This document shows positions 14,378 through 21,325 of a stretch of 21,325 nt of DNA, piece after piece (position 1 is the first letter of the stretch; each line of letters starts with the position of its first letter). Made by a program: the position numbers and the translations under genes. Under the pieces are notes generated by a model. It ran no database searches. It worked only from the letters and a program-made list of their open reading frames with translations, and had not been told where the DNA came from. Source of the stretch: an uncultured Eubacteriales bacterium (GTDB lineage Bacteria; Bacillota; Clostridia; Oscillospirales; CAG-272); contig ONVJ01000171.1 of assembly GCA_900321265.1 (NCBI GenBank), positions 1-21,325 on the forward strand. Reading direction: 5' to 3'.

Positions 14378-15700
14378 ATGGCAAATGACAATTCAGTAAA
14401 AGGAAATGTGATTCGCGACGCCGGGATCATCTGCGTCGGCACCGAGCTTCTGCTCGGTGAGATCGTCAATACCGACGCAGCCTTCATTTCGCGCCGTCTC
14501 GCGGCCCTCGGGATAGGAGTCTTCAGGCAGTACGTCGTCGGTGACAACCCCGGGCGGCTGAAGGAGATGATCGGCGCCGCATATTCGAGGACAGACACCC
14601 TCATCTTCAGCGGAGGACTCGGCCCCACCGCCGACGATCTCACCAAGGAGACGGTGGCCGAATGGTTCGGGAAAAAGCTCGTGAGAGACGAAAGGACCGC
14701 CGCGAGGATCGGCGATTACTTCTGCCGCTCGCACAGACGCGCTCCTCATTCCAATGAGAAGCAGGCCTATGTCCCCGAAGGCTCGGTCGTCCTCGACAAC
14801 GACTACGGCACGGCTCCCGGGATCATCATCGAGGAAGAGATCGACGGCCGAAAAAAGACCGCCGTCCTGCTCCCCGGTCCGCCTTCCGAGCTCGAGCCGC
14901 TCTTTCTTGAAAAGGTCGAGCCCTATCTTATGGAGAGATCGGGCGGAACGATAGTATCAAGGAACATCTGTCTTATCGGGATAGGAGAGTCGGAGGTCGG
15001 CGATATCATAGCCGGCATGATGGAGTCGGACAATCCGACCGTCGCCCCATACTGCGGCGACGGTGAGGTCAGAGTCAGGGTCGCAGCGAAAGCCGCGGAC
15101 GCCGAAAAGGCTGCTGCTGCGGCTGACGCAGCGGTCGGGAGGATCCTCGGGACCGGGATCCGCGAATACGTCTACGGCATCGACGCCCGCTCTCCCGAGG
15201 CGGAGCTGATAGCCAGGCTGAGAGAGAAGGGAATGACGCTCGCGACCGCCGAATCCTGCACCGGAGGAATGCTCTCTGAAAGGATCACGTCTCTGGCCGG
15301 CTGTTCCGACGTCTTCCTCGGGGGCTGCGTCACCTACGCGAACGGGGCGAAGACAGACCTGCTCGGAGTTCCTTCCGAAACCATAGAAAAGTTCGGCGCG
15401 GTCTCCGCCGAGACGGCCGCAGCCATGGCGATTGGTGCCAGGGAAAGGCTCGGAGCTTCTGTTGGACTGTCGGCGACCGGCATCGCCGGACCGGGAGGGG
15501 GAACTCCCGAAAAGCCGGTGGGGACGGTATGGATCGGCGTTTCGACGCCCGACGGTACCGCCGTCAGAAAGCTTTCGCTCTCACCGACCAGGACAAGGGA
15601 TCAGATAAGAAAGATCAGCTGTACCGCCCTGTTCGGCTTCGCGATCTTTCGGATATCCTCCGACGGCAGACCGAAGACAGAAGGCATCATCGAGGTCTGA
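14378..15700 (+). CDS. cinA: CinA-family protein (competence/damage-inducible; NMN amidohydrolase)
   Basis: It has two domains. An N-terminal MoaB/MogA-like domain (IICVGTELLLGEIVNTDAAF, then SGGLGPTADDLTKE) is followed by a C-terminal CinA domain with AESCTGGMLSERIT and SATGIAGPGGGTPEKPVG, the nicotinamide-mononucleotide deamidase part. The usual length is ~415, so at 440 residues it carries short terminal additions. The CAGGAGAA ribosome site precedes the ATG. No separate promoter is seen in the 40-bp gap after argF, so it may be read from the arg operon. In many Firmicutes cinA precedes recA, but here it is followed by a terminator. Confidence 0.95.
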   Translation: MANDNSVKGNVIRDAGIICVGTELLLGEIVNTDAAFISRRLAALGIGVFRQYVVGDNPGRLKEMIGAAYSRTDTLIFSGGLGPTADDLTKETVAEWFGKKLVRDERTAARIGDYFCRSHRRAPHSNEKQAYVPEGSVVLDNDYGTAPGIIIEEEIDGRKKTAVLLPGPPSELEPLFLEKVEPYLMERSGGTIVSRNICLIGIGESEVGDIIAGMMESDNPTVAPYCGDGEVRVRVAAKAADAEKAAAAADAAVGRILGTGIREYVYGIDARSPEAELIARLREKGMTLATAESCTGGMLSERITSLAGCSDVFLGGCVTYANGAKTDLLGVPSETIEKFGAVSAETAAAMAIGARERLGASVGLSATGIAGPGGGTPEKPVGTVWIGVSTPDGTAVRKLSLSPTRTRDQIRKISCTALFGFAIFRISSDGRPKTEGIIEV

Positions 15701-15709
15701 TCAGTATCA

Positions 15710-15754
15710 ATACAAAGATCCGCGGACCCGAAAAGGGCCCGCGGATCTTTGTAT
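15710..15754. terminator. Bidirectional terminator
   Basis: The arms 15710-15725 and 15739-15754 are complementary over 16 bp. Inside is CCC-GAAAA-GGG after one mismatch. It lies between two convergent genes and its core resembles that of 5081-5125 (ATCCGCGG, CCCGAAAAG, CCGCGGAT). Confidence 0.9.
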
Positions 15755-15760
15755 CGGGAT

Positions 15761-16558
15761 TCACTCGGTAAAGGGCGCGGCAAGCTTTTTGAAAGCCTCC
15801 ATCGCCAGATCGAGAGGCTCGAGCTCGGGATGCCATTTGCGCTCCCATTCGAGCGAGACGGCTCCGCCGAAGCGGTCGGCGTCGAGCGCTTTGAGTATCG
15901 GGACGATCGGGAAGGTCCCCTCGCCGGGGAGGCAGAGCTTGTAGCCCTCCTTCGCGTCCTTCATGTGGATGTGACGGATCAGCGGTTTGAAGAGTTCGTA
16001 GAATTCCGGCCATCTGTCGCCGTAGGATACGTCGGAATGCCAGATGTCCCAGACAAGGCCGAAATTGTTTCTTCCGGCGAGGAAGTCGCAGACCTTTCCG
16101 AGTGTCGGCTCGCTGTTGAAGTCGCCGTGGTCCTCAAGCAGGACGGTCACATCTTCGGGGATCGAGGAGCAGAGGGCGGCAATCCCGTCGGCCACGTCCT
16201 TCGGGGAGTTTTCGTCGACCATCTTGTTCCCGAACACCCTGATGTATTTCGCGCCGAGGGCAGCGGCGATCCTCGCGGAGAGGATGCCTTCCTCTATCGA
16301 CGCGTCAAGCTTTCCCGGAGTCCTGTCGTGGAATGAGCAGGAGGTCCCGATCACCTGCGTCTTCAGGGATGCGGCGTCGAGCTTTTCTTTTGTCGCCGCG
16401 AGCCTTTCGGCGGTGAAATCGGCGATCCTGTCGTTTTTAACCTCGCCCGAGATACCTCTGAATTCAAGAAGAGAGGTTCCGGTCTTCTGTGCGAGGGCGA
16501 TGATGCCGTCGAGTCCGAGCTCGGGGCATCCGAGAGTCGAAAAACAGAGTTTAAGCAT
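15761..16558 (-). CDS. Sugar phosphate isomerase/epimerase (xylose isomerase-like TIM barrel)
   Basis: This is a 265-residue AP_endonuc_2/xylose-isomerase-like TIM barrel. The likely metal ligands are visible as LLEDHGDF, WDIWHSD, HIHMKD and SLEWERKW. Such enzymes epimerise or isomerise ketoses, inosose or their phosphates. The substrate here is not determinable. It is the last gene of a four-gene minus-strand operon, 34 bp after the TPM-domain gene. Confidence 0.88.
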   Translation of the reverse strand: MLKLCFSTLGCPELGLDGIIALAQKTGTSLLEFRGISGEVKNDRIADFTAERLAATKEKLDAASLKTQVIGTSCSFHDRTPGKLDASIEEGILSARIAAALGAKYIRVFGNKMVDENSPKDVADGIAALCSSIPEDVTVLLEDHGDFNSEPTLGKVCDFLAGRNNFGLVWDIWHSDVSYGDRWPEFYELFKPLIRHIHMKDAKEGYKLCLPGEGTFPIVPILKALDADRFGGAVSLEWERKWHPELEPLDLAMEAFKKLAAPFTE

Positions 16559-16592
16559 GATTTATTTGACCTCGATTCTTCGGGGGAGGCGA

Positions 16593-17447
16593 TCAGAAAT
16601 GCCTTCCGCCGCCTCCGTGAGTGTGACCGGAGGATGAGTGGTGCGTCGACGAGCCTCCTCCCGATCTTCCCGTTGATGTCGAGACGACGATCGGCGCTCT
16701 TGTGACGTTAGAGTAGAGGAAGAGCTCGTTCGCTCCGCTGACGTTCAGAGAATTCACAGCCTTGTAGCGCTCGGCGTTTACCGCAGAACTGACCGATTTC
16801 AGCTTGGATTTCATGTTTACCGTCGCGATCAGCGAGGAGAAGAACCCGATGACGGCGGAGAAAATCCCTTTTCTGACGGGATGAAGCGCGCGGTCCACTC
16901 CCGGTTCGTAGGGCTCTCCGTTCTCACGGTAGTAGTCGGTGAACTCAGAGACCTTGGAGGCGAATGCCGAGATCTGCGATGTGTAGCCTCCGTATGACTT
17001 CGCCTCCAGTTCGTCGAAGATCTCATCGATCCCGCTGTCGGTGAGAACTGTTATCCCGAGGCCCGACGTCGAGATATGCCAGTATCTGTCGGTGCGGTCG
17101 GGGGAAAGATCGATGAAGAGGAGCACGTTGTCCTCAGAGAAATTCTGCTCCGCGAAGAGGTCGGCCCTGTCCTGAGCAGCGTAGTCGCTCGTGTAATCGT
17201 CGTCGGTGAGAAGTCCGACGTCGATGCCCGTCCGAGAGGAGACATCCTTCAGCTTTGCCTCGAGGGAGGCGCGCTCGCTGTCTGAGAGCAGGCCGGCGAG
17301 GTCGTGGACGTAGGTCTTCCCCGATGCCGAAGAGGAGCCGTCGGTCGCCGCGGCCGCAAGCGTAAAGAGCGCGCAGAGGAGCGCGACCGCCGCGGAGAGA
17401 CAGAGGCGTTTAAATAGATTTGTATGCTTTCCGGATTTCGTTTTCAT
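16593..17447 (-). CDS. TPM-domain secreted/membrane protein
   Basis: A signal peptide or N-terminal anchor covers residues 1-34. Residues ~45-165 form a TPM domain (VHDLAGLLSDSERASLEAKL, then VLLFIDLSPD), a fold found in YgcG-type and photosystem-repair proteins. A membrane segment follows near 193-207. The tail is rich in Gly, Ser and His and ends GHTHGGGGRHF, typical of the family. Function is poorly known. The zinc-ribbon neighbour upstream is a recurrent partner and suggests a shared envelope task. Confidence 0.82.
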   Translation of the reverse strand: MKTKSGKHTNLFKRLCLSAAVALLCALFTLAAAATDGSSSASGKTYVHDLAGLLSDSERASLEAKLKDVSSRTGIDVGLLTDDDYTSDYAAQDRADLFAEQNFSEDNVLLFIDLSPDRTDRYWHISTSGLGITVLTDSGIDEIFDELEAKSYGGYTSQISAFASKVSEFTDYYRENGEPYEPGVDRALHPVRKGIFSAVIGFFSSLIATVNMKSKLKSVSSAVNAERYKAVNSLNVSGANELFLYSNVTRAPIVVSTSTGRSGGGSSTHHSSSGHTHGGGGRHF

Positions 17448-17510
17448 TCGAAAGTCCCTTTCCTGTTGCCCGTTTTTCTTCTTGTTTCGTTTCAGCTCTG
17501 CCGGGGAAGG

Positions 17511-18602
17511 TCAGTGAGAGATCTTCCAGAACAGGACCGAGACGAGGAAGACGGCGGCCGCGATGCCGAGCGTGAGCAGCCAGCGCCAGCGCCTGAGAGC
17601 CTTTTTGTCGAGCGGCAGGTCACCGACGAATTTCCCGGTCTGGCCGTTCATCGCGAAATTGTAGTTCTGTCCCTCCCACATCGTGTTGAGGAACCATACC
17701 GGGAGCAGCGCGTATTTGCGCGAGCCCTGCGTCGCCCTGACGGTACTGTCGGCGACGGTGACCGATGAGAAGCCCTCGACCGTCGCCCTGAAGGCGTCCT
17801 CGGTCGATTTCTTGATCCTCTCGTTTGCCCGCTCGAAGGCAGAGGTGTCGTCGACGTCGTATCTGTCGGCGAGATAGCCGGCGAGATAGGCGGTGCGGAA
17901 ATCTGTAAGCTGGGAGTAGTCGTATGGTTCGAGCGATTCCATCAGTTTGTCGTCGACCTTTTTCGAGCCGTCTACCGGCACCTTCTCGAAATTCAGAGTT
18001 CCGCTGCGGGAGACGTTGAAGTGCTGGGTCTGAGTGTATCTGTAGCTCGAGTCCGACCAGGAGTTAAGCTTCTCCGCCTTGTAGTTTATGTCGGCGGTCA
18101 CCGTCGCGTCGAAGAGCCAGAAGGGAACATAGACGCCGGTGATCGATTCGAGGTGTGACTTGTCCTTGAAGGGCGCGGGGAGCAGCCGCTTTCCCGAGAG
18201 ATGGTTTTCCATCGCCTTTATCGCGGCTGCCTTGTCGAGCTTGAAGGGGATGACGTAGTCGGGCTTGAGATCTCCCGCGTACTGCCCCATGATCACGACG
18301 GGGTTTCCGCAGAAGGGGCAGGCGGTCGCCGCCATATTCTCGTCGCCGACGATCTCGCCGCCGCATGAGTTGCATACGTAGAGCCGCATGCCCTCCTCGC
18401 CGCTGCCGTACCACTCGGCGGACTGGGTCTGCCAGTCGAACTGGTCGGCGGGGGTGGTGGCGGAGAGCGCCTGGTCGTATGCCTCGAGCTGCTCGACCTC
18501 GAACTCTGTGTCGCAGTAGTCGCACTTGAGCTTCTGCAGTCCGCTGTTGAAGGCAATGCTGCCTCCGCAGCAAGGGCATTTGTATTCCTGTAGTCTGGCC
18601 AT
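17511..18602 (-). CDS. Double zinc-ribbon protein with C-terminal membrane anchor
   Basis: The N-terminus carries a TFIIB-like zinc ribbon (CPCC at 9-12 and CDYC at 28-31), then a second ribbon (CNSC and CPFC at about 77-98). A long beta-rich middle follows, and a single membrane helix (about 342-358) sits at the end. Family proteins are often annotated as TFIIB-type zinc-ribbon proteins, but nothing here suggests a transcription factor. With the ribbons at one end and the anchor at the other, it is probably a cytoplasm-facing membrane protein. It sits 63 bp before the TPM gene in the same operon. Confidence 0.8.
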   Translation of the reverse strand: MARLQEYKCPCCGGSIAFNSGLQKLKCDYCDTEFEVEQLEAYDQALSATTPADQFDWQTQSAEWYGSGEEGMRLYVCNSCGGEIVGDENMAATACPFCGNPVVIMGQYAGDLKPDYVIPFKLDKAAAIKAMENHLSGKRLLPAPFKDKSHLESITGVYVPFWLFDATVTADINYKAEKLNSWSDSSYRYTQTQHFNVSRSGTLNFEKVPVDGSKKVDDKLMESLEPYDYSQLTDFRTAYLAGYLADRYDVDDTSAFERANERIKKSTEDAFRATVEGFSSVTVADSTVRATQGSRKYALLPVWFLNTMWEGQNYNFAMNGQTGKFVGDLPLDKKALRRWRWLLTLGIAAAVFLVSVLFWKISH

Positions 18603-18640
18603 CGGTAATAACCGTCCTTATATGTTGTGAAGGGGTGCTG

Positions 18641-19315
18641 TCAGACCGCCGTGAGCGATTCTCTCAGCTTCTTGATGTTCCCGGATATATCCCCGCCTTT
18701 TGAGAATACGCTCGATGAGCCGCAGACGAAGATGTTCGCCCCGGCGTCCGACATCTTAACGGCGTTCTCAAAGCTCACGTTGCCGTCGACCTCGATCTCG
18801 ATATCCGGGCGTCCGGCTTCGTCGAGCATCCGGCGAAGTCTCGCGATCTTGTCAAGCGTGCCGGGCACCAGCTTCTGTCCGGCGAATCCGGGATTGACCG
18901 TCATGATCAGCACGGCGTCGATGTCGGGGAGGATCTCCTCGAGGAAGCAGAGAGGGGTACCGGGATTGAGAGCCGCCATCGGCCGTCCGCCTGCGGCCCT
19001 TATTGCGGCAAGCGTCCGCTGAATGTGGCGGTCGGCCTCGACGTGGACAGATACATAGTCGCCCTGTCTTATCTCGAACCAGCCGATCCTGTCAGAGGGC
19101 TCGGTGATCATGAGGTGGATGTCGAGGGGGATGTCGGTCGCCCGGTGAAGGGCTTTGATATAGTCGGTCCCGAGCGTATAGTTCCGGACGAAGACTCCGT
19201 CCATTATGTCGATGTGCAGGTATTCAGTCCCGCATTCCTTCAGCGTTTCGATGACGCGTCCGAGATTCATCCAGTCGGCGCACATCATCGACGGCGAGAT
19301 CTTCTTTTTCAGCAT
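18641..19315 (-). CDS. Ribulose-phosphate 3-epimerase family protein (Rpe or AlsE type)
   Basis: This TIM-barrel epimerase shows KISPSMMCAD, HIDIMDG, HLMI, MTVNPGFAGQ and EIEVDGN in order. Rpe interconverts ribulose-5-phosphate and xylulose-5-phosphate. The Met-Cys pair after SPS and the EIEVDGN segment resemble AlsE (allulose-6-phosphate epimerase), so substrate is open. I place the start at the ATG at 19315, which gives 224 residues, the usual size, with AAAGGAG 14 nt upstream. A longer frame reaches 19381 but adds a non-conserved Arg-rich leader. It is the first gene of the minus-strand operon. Confidence 0.9.
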   Translation of the reverse strand: MLKKKISPSMMCADWMNLGRVIETLKECGTEYLHIDIMDGVFVRNYTLGTDYIKALHRATDIPLDIHLMITEPSDRIGWFEIRQGDYVSVHVEADRHIQRTLAAIRAAGGRPMAALNPGTPLCFLEEILPDIDAVLIMTVNPGFAGQKLVPGTLDKIARLRRMLDEAGRPDIEIEVDGNVSFENAVKMSDAGANIFVCGSSSVFSKGGDISGNIKKLRESLTAV

Positions 19316-19394
19316 CTTTGTAAAACGGTCTCCTTTTTCAGCTTTTTTGCGCGCCGCGCGGGGCGGCAATGCCAAAAACAATTATTCTTTTAAT

Positions 19395-19423
19395 ATTATA
19401 TCATTTGAAAGGCCTGTTGTCAA
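19395..19423 (-). promoter_or_regulatory. Promoter of the epimerase-zinc ribbon-TPM operon
   Basis: On the minus strand, TTGACA (19423-19418) and TATAAT (19400-19395) are perfect consensus, 17 bp apart, giving a start near 19388. The ~70-nt leader contains a short GC hairpin (GCCGC...GCGGC). Confidence 0.85.
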
Positions 19424-19644
19424 TTCATTTCGGGGTGACAGGTTTATTTTCGCCTTATTCCGGCATCCCGTCCGGCTCCGGAAGCGTGATACGGAAAAGA
19501 TGAGAGAGTGTAACGGCTTCCCGGAGTGACGGTTGCGTTGCAGTTAAACAAGCGGTTTTTTTCAGGCAGGCCGGTCTTCGGAGTGCGCCGGGGCCTCAGC
19601 TTCGGCAGAAATCGGGAAGGAAAACATCAAACCTTCCGAAATCA
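19424..19644. other. Divergent intergenic region
   Basis: No gene is supported here. A short inverted repeat (TCGGGAAGG / CCTTCCGA, about 19612-19640) lies just before the -35 box of the rightward promoter and could be an operator. It is weak. Confidence 0.35.
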
Positions 19645-19672
19645 TTGACTTTTTCATAAAAAAGTGTATAAT
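19645..19672 (+). promoter_or_regulatory. Promoter of the CE15-like hydrolase
   Basis: TTGACT (19645-19650) and TATAAT (19667-19672) are 16 bp apart. The start near 19679 leaves a ~110-nt leader that contains a strongly GC-rich hairpin (about 19724-19765: GCGGCGCGGG with CCCGTGCCGC) just before the AAAGGA ribosome site. Confidence 0.7.
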
Positions 19673-19790
19673 TATGGTAAAAGTCGCAGACGAAATGCGC
19701 CTGTATAGCCGGGACGCTCCGGGGCGGCGCGGGCGGGACAAGCCCGGCCGGACCCGTGCCGCGCTGCGGGATATTCTTTGAAAGGAAAAG

Positions 19791-21008
19791 ATGATCGCGC
19801 TCCCCGGACGGGGACTGCCGATTATCCGTTATTTGATCATGACGCCTGCTGCAGAAGGATTGTTCGATATCCGCGAAGATCTGATCAAGGTGACTTCCTA
19901 TGAGGTCCTCGGGAAGCTCCCCGATCCCTTTCTGTCCGACTCGGGAAAGAGACTGACGTCGCCCGGCGAATGGCCCGAAAGGAGAAAGGAGATCTTCAGG
20001 ACCGCAGTCGAGCTCCAGTACGGAACGCAGCCGCCGAAGCCGGAGGTCTTCTCGGTCGATAAGACATATTCATCCTCGGGAGCCAGAAGCTACAAGATAA
20101 CCGCCGGGACGAAACAGAAGCAGGTCAGCTTTGTAATGTCAATAATTCAGCCCGAGAAGGTGAAGAATCCGCCGATCGTCGTCGACGGAGACCTCTGCTG
20201 GCTCTACGCCTTCAACGTCGATTATCTCGACGCCCTGAGAAAGCGCGGGATAGCTTTCGCCTTCTTCAACCGGACCGAGCTCGCACACGACATCCAGCAC
20301 GAGGGCAGACGAAAAGGAACTCTCTACGACGTTTATCCCGAATACACCTTCGGCGCGCTCGGCGCCTGGGCGTGGGGATATTCAAGGTGCGTCGACGCCC
20401 TCGAGATCATCGGCGATTACGACCTCTCCTGGCTGGCCTTCACCGGCCATTCGAGAGGCGCGAAGACGGCGATGCTCGCCGGAGTCCTCGACGAGCGGGC
20501 GAAGATCGTCAACCCCAACGAGACGAACGCCGGCTCCTGCTCCTGCTACCGCATCCATATGACCGCGATAAAGGAGAACGGGACCGAGTTCAGGTCTGAA
20601 AGACTTGCCGACCTCTGGAAGAACTTCGGCTTCTGGCTCGGTCCGGAGATGGAGAAATACGCCCTCCGCGAGCAGGAGCTGCCCTTCGACGCCCATTTCC
20701 TCAAGGCGATGGTCGCCCCGAGAGTGCTGCTCGTCGGGGAGGCGGCTTCCGACATCTGGACCAACCCGATAGGCACATGGCAGACAACTACCGCTGCCGC
20801 CGAGGTCTTCAGATGGCTGGGATGCGAAGACAGGCTGCTCTGGTATTTCAGAAGGGGAGAGCACAGGCATATGCCGGATGACGTCGGGATGCTTGCAGAA
20901 GTCATCTGCCATTTCAGGAACGGCGAGCCTCTCTCAGACAGGTATTTCCGCACCCCCTTCCCGCGGCCGGAACGCATCTGGGACTGGAGGATCCCCGAAA
21001 GCCGCTGA
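19791..21008 (+). CDS. CE15-like alpha/beta hydrolase (glucuronoyl esterase family)
   Basis: The nucleophile elbow GHSRGAKT holds Ser221, and GEHRHMPDD near 356-364 carries the probable catalytic His. The segment VGEAASDIWTNPIG at 315-328 matches the acid-containing loop of bacterial CE15 proteins. Glucuronoyl esterases cut ester bonds between lignin or alcohols and glucuronic acid of xylan. No signal peptide is visible, which is unusual for enzymes acting on cell walls, so it may act on imported fragments. The ATG at 19791 has AAAGGA about 5 nt upstream. A second Met at residue 17 is less likely. Confidence 0.8.
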   Translation: MIALPGRGLPIIRYLIMTPAAEGLFDIREDLIKVTSYEVLGKLPDPFLSDSGKRLTSPGEWPERRKEIFRTAVELQYGTQPPKPEVFSVDKTYSSSGARSYKITAGTKQKQVSFVMSIIQPEKVKNPPIVVDGDLCWLYAFNVDYLDALRKRGIAFAFFNRTELAHDIQHEGRRKGTLYDVYPEYTFGALGAWAWGYSRCVDALEIIGDYDLSWLAFTGHSRGAKTAMLAGVLDERAKIVNPNETNAGSCSCYRIHMTAIKENGTEFRSERLADLWKNFGFWLGPEMEKYALREQELPFDAHFLKAMVAPRVLLVGEAASDIWTNPIGTWQTTTAAAEVFRWLGCEDRLLWYFRRGEHRHMPDDVGMLAEVICHFRNGEPLSDRYFRTPFPRPERIWDWRIPESR

Positions 21009-21107
21009 CGGCGGGAGAATTGCGGCACTACCCGGAAGATTTCCGGAAAATTTACGACCGCCCGGCAAAAGTACAGTCCCGGGCTGACATAACAGGAGGA
21101 CGATCTC

Positions 21108-21325
21108 ATGAAATCACTGAAGAATCTTTGTGCTGCGCTCTGCCTTCTGCTCGCGCTTGCGCTGCTCGCGTCCTGCGGAGACACCGGAGGTCAGGCCGAC
21201 ACGACCGCCGGCGACCTCACGACCGCGGAGGCCGGATCGGGATCGGATATCACCACCGTCGCCGACGAGACGACCGGCATCGAATTTCCCGACGCCGACT
21301 TCGGCGGACAGTCATTCAACGTCTA
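21108..21325 (+). CDS. Lipoprotein, probable extracellular solute-binding protein, 5' part
   Basis: Only the first 72 codons are inside the window. The protein starts MKSLKNLCAALC, has a Leu/Ala-rich signal helix and the lipobox LASC (Cys23), and continues with a Thr/Gly/Asp-rich linker and then FPDADFGGQSFNV. That opening is common in sugar ABC-importer binding proteins of Clostridia. An AGGAGG ribosome site precedes the ATG by 8 nt. The preceding gap (21009-21107) shows no clear terminator or promoter, so it may be co-transcribed with the hydrolase. Confidence 0.75.
   Translation, partial: MKSLKNLCAALCLLLALALLASCGDTGGQADTTAGDLTTAEAGSGSDITTVADETTGIEFPDADFGGQSFNV

Overview
This looks like chromosomal DNA from a GC-rich member of the Clostridia (Bacillota), probably an uncultured gut or rumen lineage. 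Evidence: strong AGGAGG-type ribosome sites, near-consensus TTGACA-17-TATAAT promoters in AT-rich gaps between GC-rich genes, tRNA genes that encode CCA, lipoproteins with short lipoboxes, and a Bacillus-type MsrA. The order cannot be fixed from the sequence alone.

Layout. (1) 1-275: the left edge carries a minus-strand promoter and leader cut by the window end, then the promoter of the first operon. (2) 276-5087 (+): an SGNH hydrolase, MsrA, a PlsC-like acyltransferase fused to a zinc ribbon and C-terminal domain, a GPH-type (MelB-like) sugar transporter and a TSUP membrane protein, tightly packed and closed by a long bidirectional terminator. (3) 5136-6233 (-): a PHP-domain protein with its own promoter, which has an operator-like dyad. 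(4) 6568-7125: a compact locus that looks like a type I toxin-antitoxin module. It has a 26-residue membrane peptide gene on the minus strand behind a long structured leader, and a convergent ~85-nt RNA on the plus strand that shares its terminator and carries a 10-nt complement to the toxin-side Shine-Dalgarno. The leader and promoter are almost identical to the block at 27-101, so the cassette is repeated. (5) 7336-7674: tRNA-Gly, tRNA-Arg(UCU) and tRNA-His, with promoter and terminator, followed by several unexplained hairpins. (6) 8026-15700 (+): argG, argH, an amino-acid ABC importer (binding lipoprotein, permease, ATPase with an unusual insertion), an ornithine carbamoyltransferase and cinA. 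(7) 19315-15761 (-): an operon of a pentulose/hexulose-phosphate epimerase, a double zinc-ribbon membrane protein, a TPM-domain protein and a xylose-isomerase-like TIM barrel. (8) 19645-21325 (+): a CE15-like alpha/beta hydrolase without a signal peptide, then the start of a lipoprotein, probably a sugar-binding protein, cut by the window end.

How the genes work together. The arg block turns ornithine or citrulline into arginine and probably imports a related amino acid. The hydrolase, transporter and epimerase genes suggest use of plant or host glycans. The most unusual part is the small-peptide/antisense-RNA locus and its repeated leader.
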